A stretch of 64,000 nucleotides of DNA, from assembly GCF_019925205.1 (NCBI RefSeq), contig NC_083566.1, positions 744,001 to 808,000 of the forward strand, given 5' to 3'. Shown here piece after piece: positions 1-11,035 of the stretch. Below the pieces are notes generated by a model. It searched no databases, was not told the DNA's origin, and saw only the letters and a program-made list of their open reading frames with translations. Made by a program: the position numbers and the translations under genes. Source of the stretch: Metopolophium dirhodum. Lineage: Eukaryota > Arthropoda > Insecta > Hemiptera > Aphididae. Position 1 is the stretch's first letter. The number at the start of each line of letters is the position of its first letter.

Positions 1-725
1 TACAACGGATAACTTAAAAATTCAAACATCGAACCCAGATTCTTATAGAACTGTTGTGCATTTTCTAAGGAAAGAAAAAGCAGAGTAAACCACACGTATC
101 AATTAAATGAAGACAAACCAATTCGCGTGGTTCTGCGTAACCTACATCCCTCTACTTAGACAGCTCTAATTAAAAGCGAACTAGAAGTGCGACTATTTTA
201 AGTAAGGCAAGTTACTCAAGTCTTACATCGAATCAATAAGCACCTCCTTCCACTATTTTTCATCGACTTGGTCTTAGAATCCACAGACTTTTCACAAGGT
301 ATATACAAACTGGATTCTTTATTACATACAAAAAAATTAAAATCGAAGAGCCTTACAAGCTAAAGATAATCAGCCAATGTCAAAACTGCTTAATGTCATA
401 CAAAATCATATTGCGGATACATGCCTCGCTGTGCCCGCTGCGGAAACAATCACCACTCTTCTGCCTACCCGAATTCACTCTAAGATCCTATGAGATGCGC
501 CATATGCTCCGACAACCATCCGGCGAACTATAAGTGATGTTCAACTTATAAAGAGCTCCAGCTTCGTAAGAAACCATATTCAAATAACCATAACCTACAT
601 AATCTTAAGTTTAAGCATAATATTGTAAAAGACGGCCACCCATCAAATGACACTCCACCCAATCATCCAACTCATTTTAAACGTATGCTCAAGCCACTCA
701 GAATCAATCTCCCCCTCAAAAAACT
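1..725 (+). pseudogene. LINE ORF1 (gag-like, zinc-knuckle) relic
   Basis: Broken reading frames carry a pattern typical of insect jockey ORF1 proteins. Near 50-150 there are fragments such as 'YRTVVHFLRKEKAE' and 'KPIRVVLRNLHPST', which resemble the PRE_C2HC domain. Near 350-400 comes 'KIEEPYKLKIISQCQNC', followed by cysteine-rich knuckles at about 425-460 ('RCARCGNNHHSSA') and 488-535 ('MRCAICSDNHPANYK'). ORF1 proteins bind the element's RNA. At least three frameshifts or stops are visible and the 5' part lies outside the window, so no functional protein is possible. Confidence 0.72.
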
Positions 726-845
726 CCCGCACCAACTACAGATACTAATACGTAAATGTCATGCTTCCTAAACAAATTTCAACTCCTAATTAACCCATTA
801 ATTTCATTACTTACTAAAATTATTTCCAGGTTATTAGAAAAAAAA

Positions 846-2100
846 ATGAATAGTTTAGCCACTAACAAATCACTATTAATTTTACAATTTAATGCAAACA
901 GCCTCAAAAACCATATTAACGAGTTACAAAATGTATTACATCATAGACGCATAGACATTGCGCTCATTACCGAAACGCATTGTACTAAATATTTCAATTT
1001 CCACATACCTGGGTAAATTTTACTGACAGTTAACCATCCAGACAACACAGCACATGGCGGTGTAGCGATTTTCGTCAAATCCACTATTTATTTCCAACCA
1101 TTCCCCAACTAGTGTCATGATCATATACATTGATAGGTTAACCTAACCTTAGGAGCTTTCTACTCTCCTACCGGATATAATATTACTAATATCATCTTTA
1201 CGGACTTTTTCAATATAATTAAAATTAATTTTACTATAGAAGGAGACTTTAATGCCTAACACCACGCATGGCATTGTTTTGTATAATTTTATCAACATGA
1301 ATAATTTTAATATACTTTCCCCTCCAAAACCCACATACTGGCCTTCATCCCTTAGAAAAAAACCAGATATTTTAGATATTTTTGTTGCAAAAGTATCCAG
1401 CAGTTTATACTGTTCTGTTATTAATATTTTAGTTCGAAACTCAGATCTTTCCTCAGTACTACTCAATATTTCCGCAACCCCACTAACTCGTACTGAAGCA
1501 CCTAGATTATTTTCTCCTCTAACTAACCGCTTACAATTTCAAAATATAATAAATGAACAAGTAAATCTCAATGCCCAACTAAAATCTAACCTTGATATAG
1601 ACAAAGCAGTAAACAGTTTAACCACACTCATACAGTCAGCTGCTTGGGCAGCTACCAAACTAGACAAACCTCCTAACACTTATTCCAATTCCCACCTAGT
1701 CCCCGAACAAATTCGGAGCCTAATAGTTGAAAGTCGTAGAGCCAGAGCTAGATATCAATCCTCCCGACTCCTGTCTCCCAAATCAGCATATAATAAACTT
1801 GCCAATTCATTAAAAAAAGCTCTAGCCAAACATAAAACAAATGAATCCGAACAAAATTTACAATTATTATCTAGTTAAGATAGTAGCCTTTGGAAAGAAA
1901 CCAAGCGAATGATAAAATACAAAACTCCGTCGTACCCACTAAAAAATGCATACAATACTTTAGCTATCATTGATAACGAAAAATCTATTGTATTCCAATC
2001 TCATCTATCTGAAACCTTCCAACCATATGACATCCTCATTCCTCAACACTTAGAAAATGTTAAACGATATTTTAACTCTCCACTACCACATGCCCTTTAA
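846..2100 (+). pseudogene. LINE ORF2 endonuclease-domain relic
   Basis: The ATG at 846 opens a frame with the start of an EEP-type endonuclease ('LLILQFNANSLKNHINELQ', then 'IDIALITETHC'). It is broken near 1015. Coding resumes at about 1240, where the 'EGDFN' motif can be read just before the open frame 1252-1878, and that frame contains 'PPKPTYWPSSLRKKPDILD'. A last piece at 1909-2100 ('SIVFQSHLSETFQPYD') matches the linker before reverse transcriptase. This enzyme would nick target DNA. The frame changes and the lost RT make it inactive. Confidence 0.75.
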
Positions 2101-2467
2101 AATACTTCACAGTGGCACATGGTCAAAGGTCATCACATATATTTAAATTCTATATTATACCATAATAATTATATCTGGAAGAGCATAAACCATTAATACA
2201 ATTTTAATATTTTTATAGTTTAATCAATACTATTTAGTTAGGTAAAATTAAATAAATTTTAAAGAAATTGAGTAATTAAAAAAATATTTTTGGAAAAGGA
2301 TTAGGTACATCATTTATATCTGTATTAAAAAAAAGTAAAAAAGTAAACAGCTAAAAAAGAAAAAATTTACAGTTTTCAAAATATAGTGACAAAAAGTCTA
2401 AAAAAAAAAAATGAGACAATAGCAGCCCTTTATGTCATATTACACTATGAAGTAAATATAATCTTAC

Positions 2468-2860
2468 CCTATTTGTAATGTGGTATCATCGTTGTTATGG
2501 CCATTTTCCTCAATATTTTCTTGTTTAATAACTTTATTTAATACTTGATCATCACATCTAACAAGTGTAGGGTGTAATATATAATTATACCTAAAACAAA
2601 TGACAAAAAAATGTATTATTTATTATTCAGTAGCCAATTATTGTTAAATCGGATACAATATATTAATTAAATAAATTATAACAACACCTAGTTTTATAAA
2701 ATAAAATGAATTAAAAATGTACCGATGTTAAAATGTTATGTTTTTAATGTTTCACTAACAGTGTAGATATTTGCTTACTTAGAATTTATTGAAGAATCAT
2801 TGAGTGATGGTTTTAATGCTTCCATATTGAATTTGTTCCCCTTTATAATTTTGTTGATTA
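2468..2860 (-). CDS. Unrecognised minus-strand gene fragment, two in-phase exons
   Basis: Reading the minus strand, one exon runs 2860 to 2779 and the next 2590 to 2468. The first is preceded by 'ttcacag' and ends at a GTAAGC donor. The second is preceded by 'ttgttttag' and ends at a GTAAGA donor. Joined, they stay open and in phase (2 + 78 + 2 bases, then 1 + 120 + 2). They encode a polar stretch with pieces such as 'INKIIKGNKFNMEALK' and, after the junction, 'LHPTLVRCDDQVLNKVIKQ', ending in an Asn/Asp-rich segment. A possible terminal exon starts at about 2380 (acceptor after a poly-T tract) and stops after a few codons. I could not find the first exons and recognise no family. It could be a real small gene, a decaying duplicate or a transposon exon. 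Confidence 0.4.
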
Positions 2861-3978
2861 CTGTGAACATAAAACCATAAAAATTATTTAGCATTTGTAA
2901 TCAAATTGGTCATTTAGTGGGGGGAAAGATTGCAGGTCGTATAAATAGTAAAACGTCTTGTTTGGTGACAAGTCATTGTCTTGCAAATTAAAACACCGAA
3001 ATTAAGCACCAGTGTCTCACTTCATTTAAAGTACAATACCCAAACAAAGCATTAGTTTGTGTTTAACTAAATATTTTTGAAAAGTAACAGAATGTAAGCT
3101 CTGCTCTTGTCACCATTGTTTTCAACTCATAACTTGCATTTGTATCAAAAGAAAATTTAAATTTAAAATTATAAAGATAAATTCTTATTATTATTTAATT
3201 GTGATATCAAATCATAGATCAATGGAAAACATAACAAAATACAACTTTTTATAACATAATAGAGAGATATAACGTAATATGTTGTTCTGATAAAGTTATA
3301 ATAGTGTACATAAGCGTTTAACTGTGATAAGTGTGAGACTGTATACAAACAGTTTACAGATTAACTTGAGGATAAAACGTAATTTCCTTTAATTTTATAT
3401 TGTATTACCTAGTTCAATTTTGCCAATATGACATAATACACTACAACCTAACCTTTTTTTTTTTTGTAGTGCATTGTGAAGAATGCTATTTTAACCATAA
3501 GAAAACATGTATAACAAAAAATCGTTAATGGTGCGAAATGTATTTGGAAATTGGGGTTTTTGCTAAATGTTAATAACTAATTTTTAGTAATAATTTATAA
3601 AAATAAAAAAAACTCAATACACTGTGGAACATATTTCTATAATATATTAGGTACACTACTTAAGGAGTAGGACAGTACAGCCATTGGGTATGTTGCACAA
3701 TTTATAAAAAAAAATTTAAAAACAATACATACTGCAGAACATATTTCTAATTCACTGATTGCATATAGGTAGTACAATTTATTATATATTTTTATGTTTT
3801 GAGTCCTTACGAATTATCTTTTTGAATTACAATAAAATAACTAAAATTTATTGAGGAAAAATAGTTAATTTACGCTTCTCGGGGGAACTTAAGTAAATCC
3901 CATAACTGAAATACACAGTCAAAAAATCCATCTTTTATATGATAGGTATATCACATCTAATAAGTAGGTAGTCTAAAG

Positions 3979-4062
3979 CCCGTATGCATAGAAAATGTAT
4001 GTTTCACATAAGACATGTTAAACTATATGTTATGTGTCACATAAACTCACTATGCATACGGA
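3979..4062. repeat. Short inverted repeat (hairpin)
   Basis: 'ccgtatgcatag' at the left end faces 'ctatgcatacgg' at the right end. Imperfect pairing continues inward over about 35 bases per arm. It is probably a very small fold-back element or the remains of one. No target duplication was identified. Confidence 0.55.
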
Positions 4063-4907
4063 CATAAGAAATAATCTAATAATGGGAAATGTACAGATTA
4101 AAAGTTAAATAGGTAATATCTTTTGGTAATGTAATTAACTATTAAGACTTTAAATTGATAATACAAGTAGATGAAATACATACTTATTATCTGCATTATA
4201 TAGTACACCAGTATTGTTTTTATTTGTTTGTATTTTATATTTTGTATGTTTATGACACAATTAAAAACATTTACTGGGGCATATTTAAAATTGAAAATTT
4301 TTTTCAATATAGAATAAGACATTTTTAATATCAATTATAATAATATCATTACTATGTAGTATATATATATTTTTTTATTCCAGCTACAACGTAGTAAGGT
4401 GTATCCTGTATAAATTGACATAAATCAAGAGTCAAAAATAAATTGTTATAATTTATTAAACAGAATAATAATATAGATTGCTGCATCAAAAATGTTCAGA
4501 TTAACTACCTATTTAATTATTATTAGTTTGTATCGGCACCGTGCACGTTGATGCGACGGATTATACAGGGTAGGTTGGTAGGTACAAAAATCATGATATC
4601 CGTAGTTTTTGGTGAAGATAATAAACCAGTTATCCACGCACCAAACTCAATCATAATTATGCCAGATAAAATCAATTATGAATTTATTAAGATTTTTGGT
4701 CTTTAAAGCCATCTAACGAGAGTTTTGTTGCTACACGGGTATTTGTTGTTCGTCGTCTAATTAGTGCAAGTGTAGATACGCTCAGCAGATCATGTTAAGC
4801 TTCGTTAGTTTAAAAATTAGAGTGAATCTACCTATAATGAAACTTGATAGTAAGAACATTATCGGTGTTTGTATGTGGTTTTTAAACGATAGTTCAATTG
4901 TTTAGCA

Positions 4908-5655
4908 CAGCGGTTCCCAACGTGTGCACCGCGAGCTTATTTAAAAGGCACCACGGCTCATCCGAAAATGAATAAAAATATTAAATTATATATTAAAAAT
5001 TTACAATTTGTTGTAGTTGAAAAGACAAATATTTCCCTACAGATCGTGAAGTGTTGTTGAAAGACCATGAATGGATACTGAATCCATTTTCGGTTTGCGA
5101 AAAACCCTCATGTTTGTCTTCAATTGAATATGAGAGTTTGATCGATATTACTTCAGATTCGACATTGAAATCCACTTTCAGCAACAATTCTTACGTTCAA
5201 TTTTGGCTAAATTTGAAAACTACAAGTTTTGATGATTTGAGTAAAAAAGCAATAACAATACTCCAACCCTTCGCTACCACTTATTTAGGCGAGGCAGGAT
5301 TTTCGGCCTATACGACTATTAAAACCAAATACCGCAACCACCTTAATGTAGAACCTGACCTCCGTATCCAGTTGTCTCAAATTGAACCAGATATTGCCAA
5401 ACTTTCCAAAAATAAGCAGCCTCAAATATCTCATAAACTATTAGTTTTCACTATTAGAGCAGTATTTTTTCTTTATACTTTCAACTATAAAATTATAATT
5501 TGTTAATAATATGTTCAATAAAATTATTTAAATCAGTTATGAATGAAAACTAGTGTTTATTTTTATCGCGTTCCTCGTGATATTCACAGAAGGGCACCTA
5601 ACAAAATTTGTACAAACAAAAGGGCACTGCCGGCTAAAAAGGTTGGGAACCGCTG
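4908..5655 (+). mobile_element. hAT-superfamily DNA transposon copy with intact ends
   Basis: The element has 14-bp perfect terminal inverted repeats, 'cagcggttcccaac' at 4908-4921 and its complement at 5642-5655. It is flanked on both sides by the 8-bp direct repeat 'gtttagca' (4900-4907 and 5656-5663). An 8-bp target duplication with CAG-type ends is diagnostic of hAT. Inside is only the C-terminal part of a transposase, so this is an internally deleted, non-autonomous copy. The undamaged target duplication suggests a fairly recent insertion. Confidence 0.93.
5018..5506 (+). pseudogene. hAT transposase C-terminal fragment (ZBED5/GTF2IRD2-like)
   Basis: The open frame holds the end of a hAT transposase. 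It begins near 'YFPTDREVLLKDHEW' and continues to 'FWLNLKTTSFDDLSKKAI', then 'ILQPFATTYLGEAGFSAY', the conserved hAT dimerisation segment with its W/L, F, C/A-E and F/S pattern. The stop is at 5504-5506. The BED zinc finger and the catalytic N-terminal two-thirds are missing, so it cannot transpose. The nearest family I recognise is the ZBED5 and GTF2-I-repeat-protein-2-like hAT group. It lies inside the element bounded at 4908-5655. Confidence 0.82.
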
Positions 5656-5663
5656 GTTTAGCA

Positions 5664-5876
5664 AGTTTTGTGTATGTAACATAGCGTAAATTAAAAATAC
5701 TCTTAAACTTACTAAAAAAACTGAATTCTTAGAAATCTCACATGCAAACATTTTTTTTTTAACTTAATTAATAAAATACACAATCTGTACACAGCAGCAC
5801 AATAAGAGTGTGGGCTAATTGATAGGACAAATTGAAATTTTGATTGAAGAAGCCACCCACTGATGACACTGTTGTC
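5664..5876. other. Spacer, nothing recognised
   Basis: AT-rich sequence between the hAT copy and the poly-T end of the next LINE. No gene, repeat ends or RNA structure seen. Confidence 0.5.
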
Positions 5877-7255
5877 TTTTAATTATTTTTTTTTTTTGTT
5901 ATTTGGATTAAGGGTTTAGTAGGTCTCTGCACCATTTTTGCTTAAGGCGACGAGGAGGGTTACCAGGGATGGTTAATGCAGCTCAACTTTTTATGAGTGC
6001 GTTTGGATGAGAGTTGAAGCATAGATGGAACCGTTAATAATAATTTTTTGCCTCTTCTTGAATTGTTTTCATGTGTAGGTCTTTATGCAGGGTGTGATTT
6101 GATACGTATGGTGGAGAATTGGTAATTTTCATTCGTGTTTTATTTTGGAAACATTGAATTTTATTTAAATTAGAAATTTTTGCATTGCCCCATAGCTGCA
6201 GGCCATATTATGTCCAACTTGGCTTTAGGAGAGATTTGCAGAGGAGTAATTTAATATTTAGTTTTGAGTGTTTATTGTTGACGATTAGAGTTCTGAGCAT
6301 TCGTAAGCGGGAGTTTAGTTGTGATCTTTTGGCTTGGATGTGTTGAGCCCAGGTAAGACGGCGGTCGAGAGTTAGCCCAAGATATTTAACATTTGGGGAT
6401 GGGGATCTGCGTACCAAAAAGCGTTAGGTACTCCTGGGCATGGTGCTAGTTGAAGTGTAAAGTATGTACTGATTTGGATTGGTTTATTTTAAAATGCCAC
6501 TTTTTATACCAGTCTTTCATAAATAAAAGATGGTTTTGTAGGTTTTTGGAGGCTGTAGTAGGATCTGGACTGGATGATATTATGACTTTGTCGTTGGCAT
6601 AGTCTGCTACTAATGTGTTGGGGGTGGTCGGTTGGTCGGATATATAAATATTATACAGAATTGGTGAGAGGATTCCACCTGCCGCGATTCCTGCTATATT
6701 AGAGTCTGAGGAGCCATAATGGACCTGGAAGTATCGGTCTGCGAGTTATGATTTAAGTATAATGTAGTATGTTGGGTGTAGGAATTTTTTTAGTTTGTAT
6801 AGCAGACCTTCATGCCACACTCTATCGAAGGCCTGGGATACATGGAGGAAAGCACAGGTACAGTAACTTGTTTTTTCGAGGGCAAAGGAGACAGCGTCAA
6901 CAACTCAATGAACTTGGTAAATATTCGAGTGTCTAGCACGAAAACTAAATTGTTAGTCTAGTAAGATTTTTTTATCAAACATAATAGGAAGTATATGTTT
7001 AAGCAATTCTTTCCAGTATTTTACCGAAAAACGGCAATAAGCTGATCGGTCATCAAGTATATCTGGGTTTTTACGAGCAGAAGTTGGCCAGTAGGTAGGG
7101 CCCAGGGGAGCAAGTATTTTAAGTTTTATTATACTTGTGAAATCTCGTAAGACTAGTCCACGTGGGTTATTCGTACAACATCCCCAGCTTTGGTGTTTGG
7201 CATTAAAGTCGCCTTCAACCATAAAATTGTTAGACATAGACAATGTTCTTACCAT
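5877..7255 (-). mobile_element. Internally deleted jockey-type LINE, minus strand
   Basis: The element reads from about 7255 down to a poly-T tract (5886-5899 on the plus strand), which marks its poly-A 3' end. In order, the minus strand gives the end of the endonuclease ('VEGDFNAKHQSWGC', 'LGPTYWPTSARKNPDILD'), then at once the RT ('SVKYWKELLKHILPIMFDKK', 'QFSFRARHS', 'SQAFDRVWHEGLLYKLKKF'). The RT active site appears near 6600 as 'DYANDKVI' where YADD is expected. The C-terminal end ('LTIPGNPPRRLKQKWCRD') is at about 5910-5960. The jump from endonuclease to RT near 7045 shows an internal deletion. Several frameshifts make it dead. Confidence 0.85.
6208..6417 (-). pseudogene. LINE reverse-transcriptase C-terminal fragment
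   Basis: This frame reads 'SPNVKYLGLTLDRRLTWAQH', the well-conserved stretch just after the RT palm and thumb in jockey elements, and continues to 'NSRLRMLRTLI'. It is one open piece of the longer degenerate ORF2 of the LINE at 5877-7255. The flanking RT sequence lies in other frames. Confidence 0.8.
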
Positions 7256-7319
7256 CTAGTTTCATAATAGGTCGATTCATTTTAAATTTTAAGCTAAAGA
7301 AGCTCAAAGCCTAAGTCGA

Positions 7320-7530
7320 GCCGCAACAACTGTTCTGCTATGGAACAGCATTATAGCCGCTGCGGCCGGCGGCTGTACTCGTCCGTAAGCAGTATGGTGC
7401 GTCCGGTCGCTGTCACTAGCCACGGCTAGGAAACCGTACCTTAAGACGGAGACAACAAATATCCGTGTAGAGTGTCCTCTCATCGGAATTGACCGATAGT
7501 GTACTATTGCTCAATTAATTATAATATACG
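7320..7530. repeat. Dispersed repeat shared with 30525-30665
   Basis: The core 'ctgctatggaacagcattat' at 7333-7352 recurs exactly at 30549-30568. Similarity continues in both copies over a Cys/Gly-type GC-rich stretch and ends with 'ctcaatt(t)aattata'. Both copies lie beside jockey-type LINE fragments, so this may be a LINE 5' untranslated region or promoter. That is an inference. Confidence 0.6.
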
Positions 7531-7552
7531 CTCTCACCTGTAAACAATGATG

Positions 7553-7770
7553 GTGTCGCCCGCGGAAGACGACGATTCGCAAATGAGCCGTGAGGTGATG
7601 GTCGCCAAACGATTGTCCACGAGGTTTACGCTTTATGTAAACGGATAAACGAGTAGCAGCGAGTTGAAAAATCCGTGACAACAAACCGAGGTGTATCGTG
7701 TGCGTTATAGAGGAGCTCCGGAAGAAGACAATTCGCAAGTGAGGTAATAGTCGGCAGACGATTGAACCAT
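7553..7770. repeat. Two imperfect tandem units, about 160-bp period
   Basis: A unit at about 7562-7617 ('cggaagacgacgattcgcaa', then 'gtcgccaaacgattg') is echoed at about 7718-7769 ('cggaagaagacaattcgcaa', then 'gtcggcagacgattg'). The stretch is GC-richer than its surroundings, as in the 5' tandem arrays of some LINEs. Overlapping open frames on the minus strand have no recognisable domain. Confidence 0.5.
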
Positions 7771-7989
7771 TGAACATGACATTTGAATGCAGAAGCCACA
7801 TTGACAGAAATCTGCTGCGTGTTTCCAGTGTACGAGACGCGGGGCGGAGGGGCGAGAAGTTGCCGCCAGTCGGTCGTTATCATAGATAATATATTCTTAT
7901 ATGATCTTATATTACTCCATGGTTGCGACCATCGCTGACGCCGCAAAGGCCCGTCCCACAGCTGCTGCAGCTTGGCCGGCAGGTTACCT

Positions 7990-9560
7990 ACCATGGTTTA
8001 AGATCTATCCCGGAGTGAAAAAATATGATGAAAAAAAAAGGTAAAAGAAAAAAAAGTACCAACTAAAAAAACTGTCTCGATACGAATTTTGTGTTTATGC
8101 ATTTATCGCACTGCACTGAATTCATACGATTATTTATCCGTAAACGACTATCGTATAGTATCGTGTATTCGTGTTTGATGACCGTTAAAGTAATGTTGAT
8201 GTCCGTTATTTAACCGCCATTTGCGTCATTTTACGGTGTACACTGTACATGTAGGACGCTATACTCTATTCCCCTCAAGTTTACCCACATTTTTTTGTTT
8301 TGCGCACGCAGAGTATGTGGAAAATGTTGTCACAATACAGTTCATTATACACCGTGGTGTTTCGTGACGTGAAACTGTTGAACTACAGCGAACTGTATTG
8401 TCGCAACGTTTTCTGGTTTTCGGCATACTCTGACGGGGAACCGTGTATAGATTGTAGGACGTAGGTAGCCGTTGCAGGCTCCTGGAGTCTAGTTTGTTCA
8501 AAAAGAAAGAAATTTCAACTAAGTTAAACGTGAGTATTACCTGTACTTTTAAATTTTTTACTTTAATAATAAGTTTGTAATGCACCTCTTTGGTCATGTG
8601 CTCCAAAGTATTCATATTTGTTCATAGCAAGTGTATGCAGTATCTTTCTACTTATACCTTATGGCTTGTATACCCGTCTTAGAAACAAAGTGTACTCATC
8701 CGCATAAGCGTGCGCACGGGGTAGTCGTGGTAGGCACTTGACTACTCTGCGAACTCCCCCCGGCCCCTCTCAATATTCAATATCTATTATTATTACGACA
8801 ATTGATAGTCAATCATAAAATACTTTTTTTACTTTGGTAAATGTAGTTAAATTGGGTTACCCTATCCAAATTAGTTTTTATAACTTCGGTGTGAGTATGA
8901 ATATTATAATATATTATATACAGGTACGCAATATGTGCGTGTGGTAATATGTCTTATGTACTTATGTTTATGACTACCTTGCCAGAAATTCTGCTTATTT
9001 CACGCTTATGCTCATCCGTACTCATATGTATGTAAGCACGGGATAATAATGGTAAGCACTTGACTACTCTGAAAAATTTTTGCCCTCCTTATTAATATTT
9101 AATATTATCATGATAATCTATAATTTTATTTGTATTTTTAAAATTCTTTTTTTCTATGGTAAGTTAAGTTATTATATTTTCCATAATAACTTACTTATCA
9201 AGTTAAATTTATGATTAGTTAACTGTTAACTTATTGATCTTGTGTTATCTTAACTTGACTTAAGTTAATTATTTTCCTTAATTTGTCTACCTTTGGCATG
9301 AATCACCTTATATGTTCTGCTTAATGTCTTGATTAGCTAGTGTTGATTTGTTTCTGTGAAACATTTTATTATAATTTGCAATTTATTACCGCATACTAAT
9401 GTAATGTGTTCATATTTATTATTTACAGAGAGACTGGTTACAATTGAAAATCAATTTTTTGTAAAATTTTGACTACCGCAAAGAAACTTACAAGTAATTT
9501 TCTTAAAATGTGTATTGCATTTAGTTAACAAATTAAATAATTTATTTAATCCAACAGATC
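7990..9560. other. Spacer with an inverted repeat and a diverged duplication
   Basis: No gene is recognised. An imperfect inverted repeat has arms at about 8308-8342 and 8389-8433 ('cacaatacagttc' facing 'gaactgtattgt'; 'agagtatg' facing 'catactct'). A diverged direct duplication joins about 8697-8747 and 9010-9072 (shared words 'actcatccg', 'gcacttgactactct'). An AAGTTAA-rich stretch at 9160-9270 resembles the interior of the hAT-type element at 50064-50547. Confidence 0.45.
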
Positions 9561-9784
9561 AGAGATATGCATTCAAGAGCAGGAAGCGAAAACACAACAA
9601 GAATTATCAGAGAAAATATTCAGCAACTCAATAGATATCATGACATTTTGTCATTCTTGAGGAAAACTGGCCACCTCAATGATGGTCATGTTTTTGGCAA
9701 ATTGGACCTTATCCTTGAAATTTTTTTTTATTATTATAAAATGACTTAATAGTCCACTACGGACAAATAATAGAGCTTATTAAG

Positions 9785-11035
9785 GAGTCTCAATGTATTT
9801 AATCAACATTGCTTATATTGTTAAATTAATAAAAATTATAATCAAAATATTATATATTGACTATAATAATAAGATAATGGGCATATTTTTAGATGTTCAG
9901 AGAGCTTTTGATTGTGTTGCTTATAAACTATTAATTAATAAATTAGAACATGCCGGTATTTGTGGTATACCAAATAGATTACTTAAATCCTTCCTAAATA
10001 ATAAAACTCAAAGAGTCAAACTTAATGATTAGTATAATGAAATCCAAGAAGTATCTTGTGGTGTACCACAAGTCACAGTTATAAGACCCTTATTATTCAT
10101 AATATTTATTAATGATCTCTTAAAAATTCCCATTAACTTATATACTGAAATTCTAAACTTTGCTGATAATACTTCAATTCTATTATCTGAACAAACAATA
10201 GATACTTTATATTATGAAGCAAATAAAACATTAAATAATATTATTGTTTGGTTCTGCAAGGACAAATTGAAACTAAACTTATTCAAATCTAAATATATTT
10301 GTTTCAGTCCATAAAAGTGTAATATTTTAAATCCAAATAGTCTAATAGTTAATTCTTTAAAATGTTGTTCAGTTTCGGATAATACGTGTGGAACTCAAAA
10401 AAACGAAAGAATTAAAATACCTATTGATCTAATTCTTGATTATAATCAAGTCTATAGACTCAAGTGGAAAAGTTAAATAATAAAAATAATAAATAAAACA
10501 AATAGAATACTGAATAGTCATATTAAGTATATAAATAATAAATTACGTAAATTCTTCTTTATTTTTATAAATATTCAATATATATTTATCAACTCATATA
10601 AAATAATTATTTATCATTGGGGCAATCTGTATTTACTTTTGGTATTTTAATATGGGGAGGTACTTTATAACTAATTATTAATAATTAATTGCATTACTAA
10701 ATATCTACTCTATTTGCCAATTGAAACAAATACTAAGTTAATCTATAGACTATAAGGAACTAAAAGTAAATTATTTTAGGTATATTTTTCATTTTAATAA
10801 TTAATACTCTAGTTGAACTTTATAAAAATAAACATTTAATTATCTCCTTAGTTCATGATTAATGATTATAGTACTAGATACAAATATAATATAAATATAC
10901 GTTTACCTAGATATAATACAATTTTCGGCTGAATGAGTGTTTTGTACAATGGTCTAAAACTATGCCAAACTTCAGATATTAATATAAATCATTTTTGTAA
11001 TTTAAACTCTTCCAAAAGATGTAAAAAGTCTTGAT
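9785..11035 (+). pseudogene. CR1/L2-like LINE reverse-transcriptase relic
   Basis: Frames spread over this stretch follow the RT of a CR1/L2-type LINE. They read 'IMGIFLDVQRAFDCV' at about 9874-9918, then 'KLLINKLEHAGICGIPNRLL', 'GVPQVTVIRPLLFIIFINDL' and, near 10155, 'FADNTSILLSE' at the FADD active-site position, with one catalytic aspartate changed to asparagine. The C-terminal part ends near 11020 with 'SVLYNGLKLCQTSD'. Stops at 10030 and 10312 and later frameshifts inactivate it. The endonuclease is absent, so the copy is 5' truncated, as LINEs often are. A possible 3' untranslated tail extends towards 11340. Confidence 0.78.

Larger units (their letters stand above)
1..2100 (+). mobile_element. 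Decayed jockey-type non-LTR retrotransposon (LINE)
   Basis: A single degraded LINE enters the window from the left. It shows the usual order for jockey-clade elements: a gag-like ORF1 with zinc knuckles, then the apurinic-type endonuclease that begins ORF2. The reverse transcriptase that should follow is absent; recognisable coding stops at about 2100 within the endonuclease-RT linker, so the element is truncated at its 3' side. Stops and frameshifts break both ORFs, so it cannot transpose. The assignment to jockey rests on the order of domains and on the style of the protein fragments. The exact family is not known. Confidence 0.8.
2101..4899. other. AT-rich spacer, mostly without genes
   Basis: Very AT-rich sequence with poly-A and poly-T tracts. 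The only supportable contents are a minus-strand exon pair (2468-2860), a small hairpin (3979-4062) and, at about 4800-4860, a fragment of a repeat whose relatives recur at 12930, 33840 and 53460 (shared words 'gttagtttaaaaattagag' and 'gagtgaat'). The other open frames here have no recognisable protein character. Confidence 0.6.

Noticed and set aside
7501..7994. Two long overlapping minus-strand open frames, 96 and 122 codons
   Set aside because: No recognisable domain, overlapping in different frames, in a GC-richer tandem-repeat region where stop codons are rarer by chance.
8259..8615. 118-codon minus-strand open frame
   Set aside because: It runs through an inverted repeat and has no protein-like segments or splice support.
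9567..9749. 60-codon open frame just before the LINE relic
   Set aside because: An AG acceptor-like site precedes it, but no partner exon or family was found.
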